DNA of 64,000 nt from Enterobacteriaceae bacterium ESL0689 (lineage in GTDB: Bacteria > Pseudomonadota > Gammaproteobacteria > Enterobacterales > Enterobacteriaceae): assembly GCA_029433525.1 (NCBI GenBank), contig JAQTIF010000001.1, positions 1,674,001-1,738,000 of the forward strand, given 5' to 3'. Made by a program: the position numbers and the translations under genes. Of the stretch, positions 43,982-54,176 are shown one piece after another. Position 1 is the stretch's first letter, and every line of letters begins with the position of its first letter. Below the pieces are notes generated by a model. The model did not search any database. It was not told where the DNA came from and was given only the letters and a program-made list of their open reading frames with translations.

Positions 43982-44209
43982 TCATTTGTATCTTTTTCTG
44001 GAAAAATAGGGGATCAAATAGATCCCGATCCCACCAACACTGCCTCCTGCTAATCCTACTTTAATACTAATCTTCATAATTTCAATAAAAGGTATATTGA
44101 AACTTCTGAACTCAAGAGAATAAATTAGAATACGGCTAATAAAAACCCCGATAGTAACAACAAAAATAACTATTAATATGGTAATCATTAATCTAATGAG
44201 GTTATTCAT
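43982..44209 (-). CDS. cdiI: CdiI of the functional CDI operon, two-helix membrane immunity protein
   Basis: 75 residues: helix about 5-33, the family segment FIEIMKISIKVGL, a second helix (about 50-67), basic end YFSRKRYK. Its ATG overlaps the TAA of cdiA by one base (TAATG), as for other cdiA-cdiI pairs. It protects the producer from the tip of the 3317-residue CdiA made by its siblings. Inner-membrane location and an ionophore-type toxin target are inferred from its two helices. Confidence 0.8.
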   Translation of the reverse strand: MNNLIRLMITILIVIFVVTIGVFISRILIYSLEFRSFNIPFIEIMKISIKVGLAGGSVGGIGIYLIPYFSRKRYK

Positions 44210-47200
44210 TATTTCACCTCATTTTTTTGTGAATCAATAAGTTTAGGCCCCTCCTGGCCAATGCTCTCCGTTACCCCAGAGGCGATAATATTTCCTATTA
44301 CTGCAGGGCGAGGGTCTAAAGGCATTGGTTTACTTATTCCTAAACCTATATCCACCCACTCCCAGTTTTTCCAGTTCGGATTAAGTACATTATTAAGAGG
44401 AGTTTTTACAGCCTGTCCCAATCCATATCCAATGCCAGCAGAGCCACCACTTATTAATGCTCCCCATAAAGGATCATCCCCTTTAATGTAGCTTGAAGTA
44501 GCCCCTCCTGCTGCATTCCAGCCTATTGTTCCTATAAAGCCAGTCTCACTGGTAGCCGCTCCTACCCAGCTTGCTATGACTACATCGGTATAATTTATTT
44601 CACCATTGGCAACATACTGAATCAGAGAATTGGCACCGCCACCAATAACGGCAGTAACAATGGCACCGGATGGCAGGGTTGCGAGGCCTGTGGTTCCTGC
44701 AATATCTACGGACACAACCAGATTTCCCTTAGCAACATCCCCGGCAAGTTTAGCCTTACAGGTTTCATCACAGTCCGGTGTGTTCCCCAGCAACAAGCCT
44801 AAGCCTCCACCGGCCATTGCTCCCAGCGCATTATTCTCAACCGTCGTCTTCCCGGCCTGCGCCCCGACTACTGCGGCAGCGGTGCTGTCTCCGGCTATCC
44901 CGCCCGCAATCCCTGCCGCCAGAGTCGCCATCGCGCTGATGGTCTGTTTGTCGGTTTCGCTCAGTTCACTGACTGGTTTGTCGTACATCTGCATCGCCAG
45001 TATACCGGCGAGTTCGCCGGTTGCGGCACCCGCAGCCCCGGCCAGCGCACTCTGTCCCTGGAGCGAGGCCAGTACCGCATTCGCCACCGCATGGGCGGCG
45101 ACTTTTGCCTCGTCATTGTTATCAATCCCGGCATGGTGGCCGATGATTTCAGCAATGTAGGGCGCAGCTGCCCCGGCAATCGCTGCGGTCACGCTACCGC
45201 CATTCAGCCCCTGCAGGGCTGCGGTAGTGGCCTGGATGGCCTGCTGATAACTGCCGCCGGTGCCCCATTTCTGCTGTTCGGCTTTATAGCCTTCTGTGTT
45301 CGCAAGCAGGGTGTTGTACCTCTCCCGGTCTTCAGCACTGGCTCCCGGTTCCGGCTCATAAATGCCTTTTCCCGCCAGCTCCAGCTTACCGGCCTGAGTG
45401 GCGCGGATATTGCCTTCCGTGCGGCCGATATCAGCCAGCTGATTCCCGATATCGCCGATAACCTGCGCCTGTTCGATTTTATCCTGTTCTTTCTCTTTAT
45501 CAAAGATAGGACGAATGCTGCCGTTGGCTTTCTCCGTGTCGTGGGAGAGGCCGGCAATATCCTGCTGCTGGTGGTCTTTATCCCGGATAATCAGTGTTCC
45601 GTTACTGACCGCAGACTGGGTGGTGCCGTCCGCCTTGCCGTGGTCACTGAGGCCGTTCAGCAGGCTGCTGGCCATGTTGCCAGAAAACTGACTGCCAATG
45701 CTGCCGCCGGAGCTCATTCCGGCACTGCTGTGCTCGACATCATACTCTGCGCTGTTGTGCAGGCTGCCCCAGCCGAGGGTGCCGGTGTCGAGACGGTTTT
45801 TGTCTGTGGTGGAAGCAATCACCGCACCATTGAGCTGGCTGTGGCTGCCGACAGTAATGTCATAACCACCGTTTCCGGCAAACAGGCCACTCTGTTCATT
45901 CACCGACAGAAAATCACTGTTCATCTTATCCCTGCTGGCACTGATGCTGCCGGAACCGGACATTGAGCCCCAGGTGAAGGAGCCGCTGGCGCTGATGTTC
46001 TGCTGCTGGCTGTGATAGTGGTCGCTGTCCTGTTCGCTGGAGATGGTCAGGTTATGGCCGATATCCGCCAGCAGGCGGTCACCGCTGAGCTGCGCCCCCT
46101 GCAGGGTGGTGTCGTTACCGCTGTGCAGCGAGAGCTGATGACCAGCACCGATAATGGTCTCATCATGGGTGGTGCCGTTGCCGCGCTCACTGCCTTTGCC
46201 CGCGTTGACCCCGGCGGAGATGTGGATACCCCAGCCGCCGGAGCCGACACCGATACCAATCCCGAGGTTGCCGCCGCTGCTGTGGTTACTGCCGGTGAGC
46301 GAGGAGGCGTTCTGTGCTGACAGCAGGGTGATGTCGTGCTGTGCGTCGAGGGTGATATCGTGGGCGGCCTGCAGCTGGCTGCCTTCAGCCAGAATATTGC
46401 CTTTTCCGTCCTGACCACTGGCAATCACTGTCAGGTCATGCCCGGCCGTGAGGCTGCTGGTGGCGGCCGAATACTGCGTCTGCTGCTGGGTTGATTTGGA
46501 TGACTGGCTGCCATAAGAGAGGCTGATGCCGATAGTATTGTCGTTTTCGGCTGCCGCCCCCTGAGCTTCATCAAGGCGCACCGCCTGACTGGCCTGAATG
46601 GCAGAGAGGCCGCCTTTGACGGCATACAGCGCCTGGAGACGGTCATTATCCCGCCCCTTTGCCTGATTGACCGACTGCACAGTGTTACTGAGGGCAGTGC
46701 CCGCGCTGCCGGAGAGGGCGAGGGTCAGGCCGGAGGTGCGCTGTTCAACGCTGTGGGTCTGCTGGCTGTGTTCGGTGGCGGCAGTGAGGGCGACACTCTG
46801 CCCGCTGAGCACCATATCGTGCCCGGCAATCAGCTCTGAGCCGTTAACTGTCAGCACATCCCCGGCATGGAGAATAACATCGCCCTGAGTGGCTCCGGCG
46901 GTGCTGCCGTGCTGAGTGAGGGTCTGGGCGCTGTCGGTGACTTTCTGGCTCTGGCTGCCGTAGGTCAGGCCGATGCCGCCACTGCCGGAGAGGCCGGAGT
47001 GCTTCTCTTCGGTCTGGTGAAATTCACTGCCGTGCTCCGCAGTCGTGGTCAGCGTCAGGTCATGCCCGGCGCTGAGGTACAGCTGATGTTCAGCGACCGC
47101 GTCACTGCCGGTAAAGGTCAGGTCATGTCCGGCCTGGACGGTAACGGTGTCGCCGGAGAGCAGGGTGCCCTGAGCCTGCTGCTGATGCAGAAGGTCGACG

Positions 47201-50200
47201 GTAGTGGTGGTGGTGGACGAGAAAGCGCCGTTGCTGCCGCTGTGGCGCTGATGCTCTTCATAGTCGGTGGTATTAATACCGGCCTCAAGGCGGATATCAT
47301 TGCCCGCCGCAATACCGAGGTTTTGTCCGGCACTGACCGTGGCCGCCGTGGCACTGATGTCATGTCCGGCCTGCAGGGTGAGACGTCCGCCGCCACTGAT
47401 GGTACTGCCGTTCTGCTGCGTGTCGGTACTGCTCAGCCAGTTATCCTTGTCCCATACCAGATGGTCACGGGCAGAGGTGGTGACGGTGTTGAGGATAAGG
47501 TCATGACCGGCAGTCAGCCAGCTCTGGCTGTTGCTGGCCTGGTTGTTCACCTCAGCGGCGGTCAGGGTGATATCGCGCCCGGCGGCGAGCTGCAGCCATC
47601 CGCCATCACCGGTAACCTGGATGCCGCTGGTGCGCTGAATGGTGGTACGGTCGTAACTGTTGCTGCCGTCCTGGCGCGAGGCGCTGACGGTGGGCGAGGT
47701 GAGGGTGATGTCACGTCCGGCCGCCGCCAGCAGGCTGTGGGTGGCGCTGAGCAGGCCACCGGTGCTGATGATATCGGTGCGCGCCTGCAGGCTGACATCC
47801 GCGCCGTGCACCGTGCCCGCCTGATTTATCAGGTTATCGGCCGTCAGGCGCACCTGCTGGCCGGAAATCGTGCCGTGGTTAAGCAGGTCGCCGGAGAGAT
47901 TGAGGGTCACCTCGCGGCCTGCCAGCAGTGCCCCGGCACCGTCAGGGGCATCGGGGTTCACCCGGGCATAGACCTGGGGCACCTGAACGGTCTGCCAGCT
48001 GCCGTCGGGGAGCTGCACCGGGGTGTCGACCAGCCAGAGGATATCGTGGGTCAGCAGCCGCATCTGGGCCGGGCTGAGCGCCACGCCAGGTATCAGGTCA
48101 TACTGCTGGCCAAAGGCGATACCGGCATCCATCAGCCCCTTAAACTGGGCCTCATCACTGCGGTAGTCGCCGAGATAGCGCCCGCCGGTAAGGGCGATAA
48201 CCTGCTCGCGCACCAGCCGCTGTTCATAAAAGCCGTCGCCGAGGCGTTTATGGATGTTTGCCGGGTCCTGGGCAAAGGCGTTCTGCATATAATCGGTGCC
48301 GAGCCATTTTTTACGGTCGGTAAAGCGCGGGTCGGTCTCTACCAGGTACGGCGCCTGGACATCCGGATGCGTGACAAACAGGCTGTTGTCCGGCAGCTGC
48401 GTGCTGGCACCGCTGACCTTAATCACCGTCACCGTGTCACTGCTGACGCCGCCACTGCTGAGCGCCACCTCGAAGGTCTGGCCGGGGAGTAGCACCACCG
48501 GCTGCTCTGGCGGCCTCTCAGCGGCAGCGGTGGCCGTGCTGAGCTCAGGCCGCGGGATATCCGCTATCGGACGGGCGAGGGTGGCCGGGTCAGCGACCGT
48601 CAGCCCGGCACTGACTGCGCCAGTGAGCGCACTGACGGAAGGCGCGTCAGTCTGGGTTAATGCCGTGAGCTGCAGGCCGCTGCCAGTGGCGGTGCTGTTG
48701 CCCTCCAGCCGTCCGGGGTGGAGGGTGATGCTGTCGATGACCACCGGTGGCTGATAACGCTCGCGATCGCGCTTCTGCTGATCATGGCCTTTTTGCTGCT
48801 TACGCCAGAAGTGGGTGACGGTGCCGCTGTCGGTGATCCGGCGCTGGCCTTCGGGCATGATATTGTCGATGGTGGTGGCCACGATATCGAGCGCACTGCC
48901 GGCGACAATCTGGCTCTTGTCATTCAGCACCTGCATGGCCTGAATGGCGAGACGGCCACCGGCGAGGATTTTGCCGGGATCGCTCTCTTTAATCTGCTCC
49001 TCTTCGATGGTGCGGGTGTACTGATATTCGTAGAAGTTATCATGGCCGGAGCCATGTTTATCCGGGGTGTTGAGGTTGAGCAGCCCGTCAGAGGAGTTAT
49101 GGTCAACATACACGCCGTCCGTGTCGGCATCCCAGCGGATGGAGGAGCCCCGGTGGCGGTATTCGTGATGCGTCTCCTGAGAGACGGTGACGATTTCGGT
49201 GCTGAAATGGTCGTTGATGTTGTTGAGGGTATTGACGCCGAGCGCCATCTCTCCGGCAGACTCGATGGTGGCGCTGTGGTTATTCAGCACGCTGGCCTGA
49301 CCGCTGGCGTGATCGTAGTTATCGAGGCTGCCGCCCAGTGCCAGTGCGCCGCCGCTGTAAATCAGCGCGTGATCACGGTTACTGAGCGTGGTGGTGGCGA
49401 TATCCAGCCGCTCACGGGCAGCGAGGGTGGCGGCGGTGCCGTTTTCTGCCAGATTGTTAAGGGTGGTGGTGAACGTCGCCAGGTTGTCGCCGTAAATCCG
49501 CCCGCTGCCACTGTTGGTCAGGGTGGAGGCCTGTAAACGGGTGTTGTGGCCGTCAATGATGCCCTGATTGTTCAGGGTGTCGCTGACCGTCAGGCGGGTG
49601 TTATCACCGCTGATCTCGCCGCTGGCCTGATTGCTGAGGCTGTCTGCGCTGAGGGTCAGCAGGCCGCCCGCCAGCAGTTTACCGCTGTTGGTGATCTGTG
49701 CCTGGCTGGTGAGGCTCAGTGCGTCGCCCGCGATGATCTCCCCCTGGTTGTCGAGCCGCTGGCGGCTGTTCAGGGTAAGGCTGCCGACTGAGAGTAAGCG
49801 GCCGTCGCCACTGATCCGGTCAGCGCTGAGGGTCAGCTGCTGGCCCGCTCCCACGGTGCCGCCGCTGTTGCGCAGATCCAGCGCCGTTCCCTGCAGCTGC
49901 AGGGCATGACCGGCGCTGAGGGCGCCATCGCGGTTATCGAGGGTGCCTTCGCTGGTCAGGCTGAGGTCTTCTGCCGCCAGCAGCGAGCCGTTATGGTTAT
50001 CCAGCGCACCGCTGTTGATCACCAGCTGCTGCCCCTCAATCCCCTTGTCCGCCTGGCGGGTGTCGCTATTGTACAGGGAGGCGGCACTGAGGATCACCCT
50101 TGCGCCGCTGCGCAGCAGGCCGAGGGTGTTATCAATGATCCCCTGCAGGGCATCAATGCGCAGATCGCCGACACTCTGGATTTGTCCGTGCTGGTTAGAG

Positions 50201-53200
50201 AGCTGGCCGGTGGTCAGGGTGGTGCGCTGTTCACTCACCACCCGGCCACCATCGCGGTTGTCCAGCGCACTGACGGTAAGGGTGACATCGCCTTTTGCCC
50301 CCAGGGTGCCCTGCTGATTGTTCAGTGCGCCGCCGCTCAGCTGCAGGGCGGCGAGGCTGTTGATGGTGCCGCCCTGATTGTTCAGTGACTGACCATCGGT
50401 GTCAATCACCACGCCGCTGCCCTGGATCAGCCCGCCGTGGTTATCGCTGTCGCGGTGGCTGGTGAGCTGCAGACCCTCCCGGGACACCAGGGTGCCGCTG
50501 ACATTGCTGAAATCATTCGTCGTCAGCGTCGCCTGATGCTGGCTGAGCAGCAGGCCACGGTCATTGTTCAGTTGGGTGAGCGCGAGGGTCATTTTCCCCT
50601 GGCTGGTGATCCCCCCGTGATCGCCGCTGTCCTGGTTACGCAGGGTGTCGAGCAGCATCAGCAGGTCACCGCCGCTCTGCAGCAGACCACCGTTGCTGTT
50701 GTCCACGCTCTGGCCGTAAAGGGAGAGCGGGCCACGGGCGGCAAGCTGCCCCGCGCGGTTATCGGTGCGGGTGACGTTCAGCACGGCGGCACCATCGCCC
50801 GCCATCACCCCCTGACGGTTATCGAGCGCCGCTGCGGTCAGCGCCAGGGTATGACCACTGCTGACGCTGCCGTGCTGATTATCAAGCGTATCGGCGAGGG
50901 TCAGCGTCAGTTGCCCTTCGCTGGAGAGTATCCCGCTGCGGTTATCCAGCGACTGCGCGTCGATCTGACTGTTACCGGCAGCGAGAGTCTGGCCATTGCT
51001 GTTGTCCAGCGCACCACTGCTGAGGGTCATGCTGCCGAGGCTTATCAGGCCACCGCTGGTGCGGGTATCGTGGTTATCGAGCGCCTGACTCCGGGTGTTG
51101 AGGATCAGATCACCGGCTGACTGTATCCGCCCGCGCTGGTTGTTCAGCCCGTCGCTGGTCAGGCGTGCGGCACCGCTGGCGATGATTTTGCCGTCATGGT
51201 TATCCAGCGCGCCCGCGCTGACCGTCATATCCTGTGCCGCCTGGATCAGCCCCTCGCTGTTATCGAGCTCGCCGCTGGCCGTCAGCTGCAGTGCGCTACT
51301 GCTGACCAGCGCGCCTCCCGCACTGTGCAGTGCCGCACTGGTCACCGACAGGTCGCCGTGCGCTGCCAGCAGCAACCCGTGGCGGTTATCCAGCTCACCG
51401 CCGGAGAGGGTCAGCGCACCGCCCGCCAGCAGACCGCCGCTGTCACGGGTATCGCGGTTACTGACTCTGTGGCCGTGGCTGTTCAGCTGCATATTGCCAC
51501 CGGCCTGGATCAGCCCCTGGTCATTATTCACCTCGCCCTGAGTGCTGAGGTTCAGCGTGGCGGCACTCACTATCTGGCCGTGCTGGTTGTCCAGCGCTTC
51601 ACTGGTGAGAGTGGCGTCACCGGCGGCGGTCAGGTGCCCCCCGGTGTTATCCAGCACGCCACTGCTCAGCTGCAGCATGCCACGGGCATCGATGCCGCCA
51701 TCGCTGGTGCTGTCGCGGTTGCTCAGGCGCTGGCCGTGAGTGTCCAGCCGCATATTTCCCCCCGACTGCAGTAATCCACGATCATTACTGAGCGCACCGC
51801 TGTCCAGCGTCAGGGCGTGCTGCGCGGCGATAATCCCGTTCTGGTTATTCAGCGCCCCCTGATGCAGCGCCAGGGTCATCTGCTGAGCCAGCAGTCGGCC
51901 CTGCAGATTATTCAGTCCCTGGGCCGTGATATGGAGATCACCGGCGGCGGCGATCAGCCCCTCCTGGCTGCTCAGGGGTTGGCTACTGGTCAGGGTGACG
52001 TTGCCGCGATCAGCGATAATCTGCCCGTTATCATTATTCAGCGCATCACTGTGCAGGGTGAGATGTTCTGCGCCTGCCAGCAGGCCGTGCTGGTTACTGG
52101 TCTGGTGCGCATCCACCGTCAGGCTGCCACCCGCGGCCGCCTGAATCTGCCCCTGCTGATTGTCGAGGGTGGCGGTATGCAGTGCCACACTGCCATTTGC
52201 CGCCAGGGTGCCGCCGCTGTTGTCGGTATGCTGGCGCACATTCAGGGTCATCGTGCCGTGACCGCTCTGGGTCAGCTGGCCGTGGCGGTTAGAGAGATTA
52301 GTAGCGTCGATATCCAGCTGGCTGGCGTTCAGTGCGCCATCATCAAGAACGATATCTTCACCGCGCAGGGTCAGCGCGCCGCCGGAGGTGATATGTCCCC
52401 GGGCGCCGCTGACAGAGGTGGCCGCGAGGGTCAGGGTGCCGTTACCGGCGTGGGTCAGGGTGCCTTCACGGTTATCCAGCCAGTCGGTGGTCAGCGTCAT
52501 ATCGCGGGCGTTAGTGGCAATGGTGCCACCGTGGTTATCAATGCCCTGCTGGTGGTGGAGTGTCAGCGGATCACCACCACTCTGAATGATCTGCCCGGCG
52601 GAGTTGTCCAGTCGCGGGGCACGGAGGGTCAGTTTATCGCCCGCCAGCAACCCGCCATGGTTGTTAAGGGTTCCGGCAGTCGTGACCGCGAGCTGCTGTG
52701 CTGCGGTCACTTTTCCCCCGGCGGTGCTCAGGTTTTGCTGACCACTGTCGAGGGTAATATTGTTCGCCTCGATCTGGCTGCCGCTGGCATCCAGCCCCTG
52801 TCCGCGGGCGTCGATATCGCCCCCGGCGAGTGCGAGGCCGTGGATCGCGAGATTATCACCGGCACTGAGTGTCAGGTTACCACGGGTGCCGACCCGGCCA
52901 TCGTTCTGCACACCAGCGGCAAGGATACTGCCCTGGTTACTGGTTATCTGCTGGCCACTGATCGCCAGGTGCTCTCCGGCCAGCAGCGCTCCGTTGTTTG
53001 TCACTGCGTCTGCCGCCTGCACGCGGGTGTCCTTCGCTGCCCACAGGCTACCGCTGTTGCTGATGGTGCCGTCACTGTGTAGCGTGACGGCCTCCCGGGC
53101 CTGGATCTGACCACTGTTGTGGATATCACCGCTGGCGCTGAGCTGCAGCCCGTCGCGGCTGCTGAGATGGCCGCTGTTGTCAATCCGGCCATCGGCGGTG

Positions 53201-54162
53201 ATGGTCACCAGCCCGGCTTCGCTGCCACTCTGCCCGGCATGGCTGACCCCGACCCCTTTTTCGGTGCTCAGCAGGCGGATTTTACCGGCGTACATCCCGC
53301 CCACCTGGGCAACATCGATCGCCAGCTGTGGCGCAGGAGAGCCATCCCCGGCGAGCGCGCTGACCTGCTGATGGGCGGCGTCCACCTGGTTGCGCCCGGC
53401 GGTTATCTGTAAATCCTGCGCATGGATGGCGGCGTTGATCTGTACCGCGCGGGCGATAATATCGGTATGAGAAGTGCGTGAGCTGTCCATGCCGTTCCCT
53501 TCCACCACAATCCGGCCATCATTGACCCGGTAGCCGGTGAGGGCGCCATTCTGCAGCTGCGGCGTGCCGCTGGTGAGGGTGGCGCGGTTCGCGTTGATGA
53601 AACCACAACCGTTACAGGTGATGCCGGAGGGGTTGGCAATGATCACCTGCGCCTGCCGCCCGGCCACTTCGATATAGCCATGAAGCCTGCTGGGATCGCG
53701 GCTGTTAACTTCGTTGAGGATAATGGTGGCTTCGCCGTGTGTCAGCCACGGGTTGCCTGCCACCATGCCCGCCAGCTGGGTGTTAACCGGGGCATGGGAG
53801 TTGTTCAGGATCACGCCGTGGTGATCAACATCGAACTGCTGATAGGTATTATGCGACACGCCAGCGGCAGAAGGCGTCTGAATATTGACCTGTGGCAGGC
53901 CATTAGCACTGGTGATGACGGTGGGTTGCTGCTGCGCGGGCGCATGGTTATCGGCGACAATCGCCGCCCCGGCGGGACTGACCACCCCAAGCGCCAGCCA
54001 CAGACTGAAGGTGAGGGCGCTGAGCCGGCTGAGCTGCTGAGAAAGCAGCGGGGTGCCCTTTCCGGCGGGAGAAAGACCCCGGCGCGGGTGCGCGATATCC
54101 GCCACCACCATCAGCATGCCACGGGTTTTATTAAAGATAATCCGGTAAAACAGCCTGTTCAT
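44209..54162 (-). CDS. cdiA: CdiA, contact-dependent inhibition effector (full length)
   Basis: 3317-residue two-partner secretion exoprotein, delivered through CdiB and carrying a toxin to neighbouring cells. Extended signal peptide (MNRLFYRIIFNKTRGMLMVV..., cleavage after about residue 65, GAAIVA). TPS domain to about residue 320 with VIIANPSGITCNGCGF. FHA-1 repeats (LDNxxGxL type) to about 1600. A receptor-binding type region at about 1640-2000 (HHEYRHRGSSIRW, TDPRFTDRKKWLGTDYMQNA). FHA-2 repeats to about 2870. Pretoxin from GGSVTAAIAG (about 2985) to VENN (3108-3111). The 206-residue CT ends GLGISKPMPLDPRPAVIGNI. AAGGA precedes the ATG. It is the only copy here with signal and TPS domains, hence the only exportable one. 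Confidence 0.95.
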   Translation of the reverse strand: MNRLFYRIIFNKTRGMLMVVADIAHPRRGLSPAGKGTPLLSQQLSRLSALTFSLWLALGVVSPAGAAIVADNHAPAQQQPTVITSANGLPQVNIQTPSAAGVSHNTYQQFDVDHHGVILNNSHAPVNTQLAGMVAGNPWLTHGEATIILNEVNSRDPSRLHGYIEVAGRQAQVIIANPSGITCNGCGFINANRATLTSGTPQLQNGALTGYRVNDGRIVVEGNGMDSSRTSHTDIIARAVQINAAIHAQDLQITAGRNQVDAAHQQVSALAGDGSPAPQLAIDVAQVGGMYAGKIRLLSTEKGVGVSHAGQSGSEAGLVTITADGRIDNSGHLSSRDGLQLSASGDIHNSGQIQAREAVTLHSDGTISNSGSLWAAKDTRVQAADAVTNNGALLAGEHLAISGQQITSNQGSILAAGVQNDGRVGTRGNLTLSAGDNLAIHGLALAGGDIDARGQGLDASGSQIEANNITLDSGQQNLSTAGGKVTAAQQLAVTTAGTLNNHGGLLAGDKLTLRAPRLDNSAGQIIQSGGDPLTLHHQQGIDNHGGTIATNARDMTLTTDWLDNREGTLTHAGNGTLTLAATSVSGARGHITSGGALTLRGEDIVLDDGALNASQLDIDATNLSNRHGQLTQSGHGTMTLNVRQHTDNSGGTLAANGSVALHTATLDNQQGQIQAAAGGSLTVDAHQTSNQHGLLAGAEHLTLHSDALNNDNGQIIADRGNVTLTSSQPLSSQEGLIAAAGDLHITAQGLNNLQGRLLAQQMTLALHQGALNNQNGIIAAQHALTLDSGALSNDRGLLQSGGNMRLDTHGQRLSNRDSTSDGGIDARGMLQLSSGVLDNTGGHLTAAGDATLTSEALDNQHGQIVSAATLNLSTQGEVNNDQGLIQAGGNMQLNSHGHRVSNRDTRDSGGLLAGGALTLSGGELDNRHGLLLAAHGDLSVTSAALHSAGGALVSSSALQLTASGELDNSEGLIQAAQDMTVSAGALDNHDGKIIASGAARLTSDGLNNQRGRIQSAGDLILNTRSQALDNHDTRTSGGLISLGSMTLSSGALDNSNGQTLAAGNSQIDAQSLDNRSGILSSEGQLTLTLADTLDNQHGSVSSGHTLALTAAALDNRQGVMAGDGAAVLNVTRTDNRAGQLAARGPLSLYGQSVDNSNGGLLQSGGDLLMLLDTLRNQDSGDHGGITSQGKMTLALTQLNNDRGLLLSQHQATLTTNDFSNVSGTLVSREGLQLTSHRDSDNHGGLIQGSGVVIDTDGQSLNNQGGTINSLAALQLSGGALNNQQGTLGAKGDVTLTVSALDNRDGGRVVSEQRTTLTTGQLSNQHGQIQSVGDLRIDALQGIIDNTLGLLRSGARVILSAASLYNSDTRQADKGIEGQQLVINSGALDNHNGSLLAAEDLSLTSEGTLDNRDGALSAGHALQLQGTALDLRNSGGTVGAGQQLTLSADRISGDGRLLSVGSLTLNSRQRLDNQGEIIAGDALSLTSQAQITNSGKLLAGGLLTLSADSLSNQASGEISGDNTRLTVSDTLNNQGIIDGHNTRLQASTLTNSGSGRIYGDNLATFTTTLNNLAENGTAATLAARERLDIATTTLSNRDHALIYSGGALALGGSLDNYDHASGQASVLNNHSATIESAGEMALGVNTLNNINDHFSTEIVTVSQETHHEYRHRGSSIRWDADTDGVYVDHNSSDGLLNLNTPDKHGSGHDNFYEYQYTRTIEEEQIKESDPGKILAGGRLAIQAMQVLNDKSQIVAGSALDIVATTIDNIMPEGQRRITDSGTVTHFWRKQQKGHDQQKRDRERYQPPVVIDSITLHPGRLEGNSTATGSGLQLTALTQTDAPSVSALTGAVSAGLTVADPATLARPIADIPRPELSTATAAAERPPEQPVVLLPGQTFEVALSSGGVSSDTVTVIKVSGASTQLPDNSLFVTHPDVQAPYLVETDPRFTDRKKWLGTDYMQNAFAQDPANIHKRLGDGFYEQRLVREQVIALTGGRYLGDYRSDEAQFKGLMDAGIAFGQQYDLIPGVALSPAQMRLLTHDILWLVDTPVQLPDGSWQTVQVPQVYARVNPDAPDGAGALLAGREVTLNLSGDLLNHGTISGQQVRLTADNLINQAGTVHGADVSLQARTDIISTGGLLSATHSLLAAAGRDITLTSPTVSASRQDGSNSYDRTTIQRTSGIQVTGDGGWLQLAAGRDITLTAAEVNNQASNSQSWLTAGHDLILNTVTTSARDHLVWDKDNWLSSTDTQQNGSTISGGGRLTLQAGHDISATAATVSAGQNLGIAAGNDIRLEAGINTTDYEEHQRHSGSNGAFSSTTTTTVDLLHQQQAQGTLLSGDTVTVQAGHDLTFTGSDAVAEHQLYLSAGHDLTLTTTAEHGSEFHQTEEKHSGLSGSGGIGLTYGSQSQKVTDSAQTLTQHGSTAGATQGDVILHAGDVLTVNGSELIAGHDMVLSGQSVALTAATEHSQQTHSVEQRTSGLTLALSGSAGTALSNTVQSVNQAKGRDNDRLQALYAVKGGLSAIQASQAVRLDEAQGAAAENDNTIGISLSYGSQSSKSTQQQTQYSAATSSLTAGHDLTVIASGQDGKGNILAEGSQLQAAHDITLDAQHDITLLSAQNASSLTGSNHSSGGNLGIGIGVGSGGWGIHISAGVNAGKGSERGNGTTHDETIIGAGHQLSLHSGNDTTLQGAQLSGDRLLADIGHNLTISSEQDSDHYHSQQQNISASGSFTWGSMSGSGSISASRDKMNSDFLSVNEQSGLFAGNGGYDITVGSHSQLNGAVIASTTDKNRLDTGTLGWGSLHNSAEYDVEHSSAGMSSGGSIGSQFSGNMASSLLNGLSDHGKADGTTQSAVSNGTLIIRDKDHQQQDIAGLSHDTEKANGSIRPIFDKEKEQDKIEQAQVIGDIGNQLADIGRTEGNIRATQAGKLELAGKGIYEPEPGASAEDRERYNTLLANTEGYKAEQQKWGTGGSYQQAIQATTAALQGLNGGSVTAAIAGAAAPYIAEIIGHHAGIDNNDEAKVAAHAVANAVLASLQGQSALAGAAGAATGELAGILAMQMYDKPVSELSETDKQTISAMATLAAGIAGGIAGDSTAAAVVGAQAGKTTVENNALGAMAGGGLGLLLGNTPDCDETCKAKLAGDVAKGNLVVSVDIAGTTGLATLPSGAIVTAVIGGGANSLIQYVANGEINYTDVVIASWVGAATSETGFIGTIGWNAAGGATSSYIKGDDPLWGALISGGSAGIGYGLGQAVKTPLNNVLNPNWKNWEWVDIGLGISKPMPLDPRPAVIGNIIASGVTESIGQEGPKLIDSQKNEVK

Positions 54163-54176
54163 GAGCTTAATCCTTA

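Noticed and set aside
3577..44860. Thirteen regularly similar VENN/VDNN regions looking like a repeat array
   Set aside because: They are coding pretoxin copies of cdiA, not CRISPR or tandem satellite DNA; spacing and sequences between them are gene-sized.
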